Source of the DNA: Fodinibacter sp038210185 | GTDB lineage: Bacteria; Actinomycetota; Actinomycetes; Actinomycetales; Dermatophilaceae | DNA length: 5,988 bases | Assembly (NCBI GenBank): GCA_038210185.1 | Contig: JBBQWX010000222.1 | Location: 1 to 5,988, forward strand | Direction of reading: 5' to 3' | Shown here: positions 5,138-5,988 of the stretch, piece by piece | Layout: every line of letters starts with the position of its first letter | Numbering within the stretch: position 1 is the first letter of the stretch | Translations under genes and position numbers: made by a program | The notes under the pieces: model-generated | What the model was told of the DNA's origin: nothing | Seen by the model: only the letters and a program-made list of their open reading frames with translations | The model's database searches: none

Positions 5138-5988
5138 ATGAGCGGATGGGTGTGGGGCCTGGTGGGTCTGGTCGTCGGCGTGGGCGTGGCGGTGTTCGTG
5201 GGCCGGCTGGTGCACGCCGCACGCTCGGCCGCTGTCGTCGCCGAACGCGACCTGCTCCGCGAACGAGTGCTCGACCTCGAAACCTCGCTGGCCGAGGACA
5301 TGGAGACTGCCGCGCTCCTCGCGCCGCTCAAGGACGCCCTGGTGCGGGTCGAGTCGCACGTCGGGTCGCTCGAGCGCGATCGCATGGAGCAGTTCGGCTC
5401 GCTGCGCGCCGTGCTCGCGCGGGTCGAGGGCGAGACCCAGCACCTGGGTCGCCAGACCGCCTCGCTCGCGGGCTCGCTGCGTTCCTCCACGGTGCGTGGC
5501 GCCTGGGGCGAGGTACAGCTGCGCCGCGTTCTCGAGGCCTCGGGGATGCTGTCGCGCTGCGACTTCGACGAGCAGGTCACCGCGGTCAGTGCGCACGACC
5601 GGGGTGTGCGGCCGGACGTCGTGGTCCGGCTGCCCGGTGCGAAGGTGCTCGTCATCGACGCCAAGGCGCCGATGAACGCGTTCCTCGACGCACAGGCCGA
5701 GGACCTCGGTGACGACGAGCGCACCGCCCTGCTGCTCGACCACGCCAGCGGGCTGGGCAGCCACGTCGCCGCGCTGGCCGCCAAGGAGTACTGGACGGCG
5801 TTCCGCGAAGGCCCCGAGATGGTGGTGTGCTTCGTGCCCAGTGACGCGATGCTCGGGGCGGCGCTGGCGGCGCAGCCCTCGCTCCACGAGCGGGCCCTGG
5901 CCCAGCGGGTCGTGCTCGTCGGCCCTGGTGCGCTGATGGCCCTGCTGCGCACGGTGGCCTTCACCTGGCAGCAGGACGCCCTGTCGAC
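5138..5988 (+). CDS. rmuC: DNA recombination protein RmuC, 3' end beyond window
   Basis: The frame from the ATG at 5138 stays open to the window edge, giving 283 residues of an incomplete protein. RmuC is a membrane-anchored, predicted nuclease of the PD-(D/E)xK-like fold that limits recombination at inverted repeats in E. coli. An N-terminal membrane helix spans about residues 4-25 (GWVWGLVGLVVGVGVAVFVG). A heptad-like coiled coil runs from about 30 to 118. The RmuC domain begins at STVRGAWGEVQLRRVLE (117-133). The candidate catalytic elements are RPD (158-160) and IDAK (173-176) in the segment RPDVVVRLPG to IDAKAPMNAFLDA. Further family signatures are VVCFVPSDAMLGAAL (229-243) and VVLVGPGALMALLRTVAFTWQQ (258-279). 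Family members are usually about 350-480 residues long, so perhaps 80-180 residues are missing. It is divergent from the serine hydrolase gene. Confidence 0.95.
   Translation, partial: MSGWVWGLVGLVVGVGVAVFVGRLVHAARSAAVVAERDLLRERVLDLETSLAEDMETAALLAPLKDALVRVESHVGSLERDRMEQFGSLRAVLARVEGETQHLGRQTASLAGSLRSSTVRGAWGEVQLRRVLEASGMLSRCDFDEQVTAVSAHDRGVRPDVVVRLPGAKVLVIDAKAPMNAFLDAQAEDLGDDERTALLLDHASGLGSHVAALAAKEYWTAFREGPEMVVCFVPSDAMLGAALAAQPSLHERALAQRVVLVGPGALMALLRTVAFTWQQDALS

Noticed and set aside
5068..5712. 214-residue + strand Arg-rich open frame
   Set aside because: It is an out-of-frame shadow of rmuC, whose own frame from 5138 has strong family motifs.
5047..5964. Open - strand frame extending the serine hydrolase to 633 residues
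   Set aside because: The extension is Ser/Arg/Thr-rich with no domain character and lies antisense to the clear rmuC coding sequence. The ATG at 5046 gives a normal-length hydrolase.

Overview
The window is high-GC DNA with GTG starts, a probable leaderless transcript and codon choice that strongly favours G or C at third positions. Together with the gene types (an actinobacterial-style YchF next to RmuC and a Nudix protein) this points to an actinobacterium. I cannot name the genus from sequence alone.

Layout from left to right: bases 1-88 hold no gene I can support, only the ribosome binding site of the first CDS. A HAD-superfamily hydrolase runs on the + strand (89-814). An IS110-family insertion sequence lies at about 879-2250, with its DEDD/serine transposase on the - strand (898-1983) and a noncoding leader of about 265 bp (1984-2250) on the transposase 5' side. 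About 155 bp of gene-free chromosomal DNA follow (2251-2405). Three - strand housekeeping or accessory genes come next: ychF (2406-3491), a Nudix hydrolase (3547-4053) and a class C beta-lactamase-like serine hydrolase (4063-5046). The serine hydrolase and Nudix genes are 9 bp apart and look co-transcribed. ychF appears to have its own leaderless promoter in the 55-bp gap. Divergent from this block, rmuC starts at 5138 on the + strand and runs off the right edge.

The most interesting part is the insertion sequence. Its leader has the architecture expected of an IS110 bridge RNA: a GC-rich 5' stem-loop, a target-binding loop and a donor-binding loop. The two sides of the proposed donor loop match the two element tips in the expected polarity. 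The right tip carries a perfect TTGACA overlapping the transposase stop codon. In a circular form this would sit 17 bp from a weak -10-like hexamer at the left tip, as expected for a junction promoter. Removing the element rebuilds a site in which the shared GC dinucleotide lies in the loop of a TGACCC/GGGTCA inverted repeat, between the convergent HAD gene and ychF. Finally, the transposase carries a fresh-looking in-frame 24-bp tandem duplication six residues after its first catalytic aspartate. Bridge RNAs are known for the IS110 family. What is specific here is this element's RNA, its guides, its target hairpin and the duplication, all of which are predictions made by eye.
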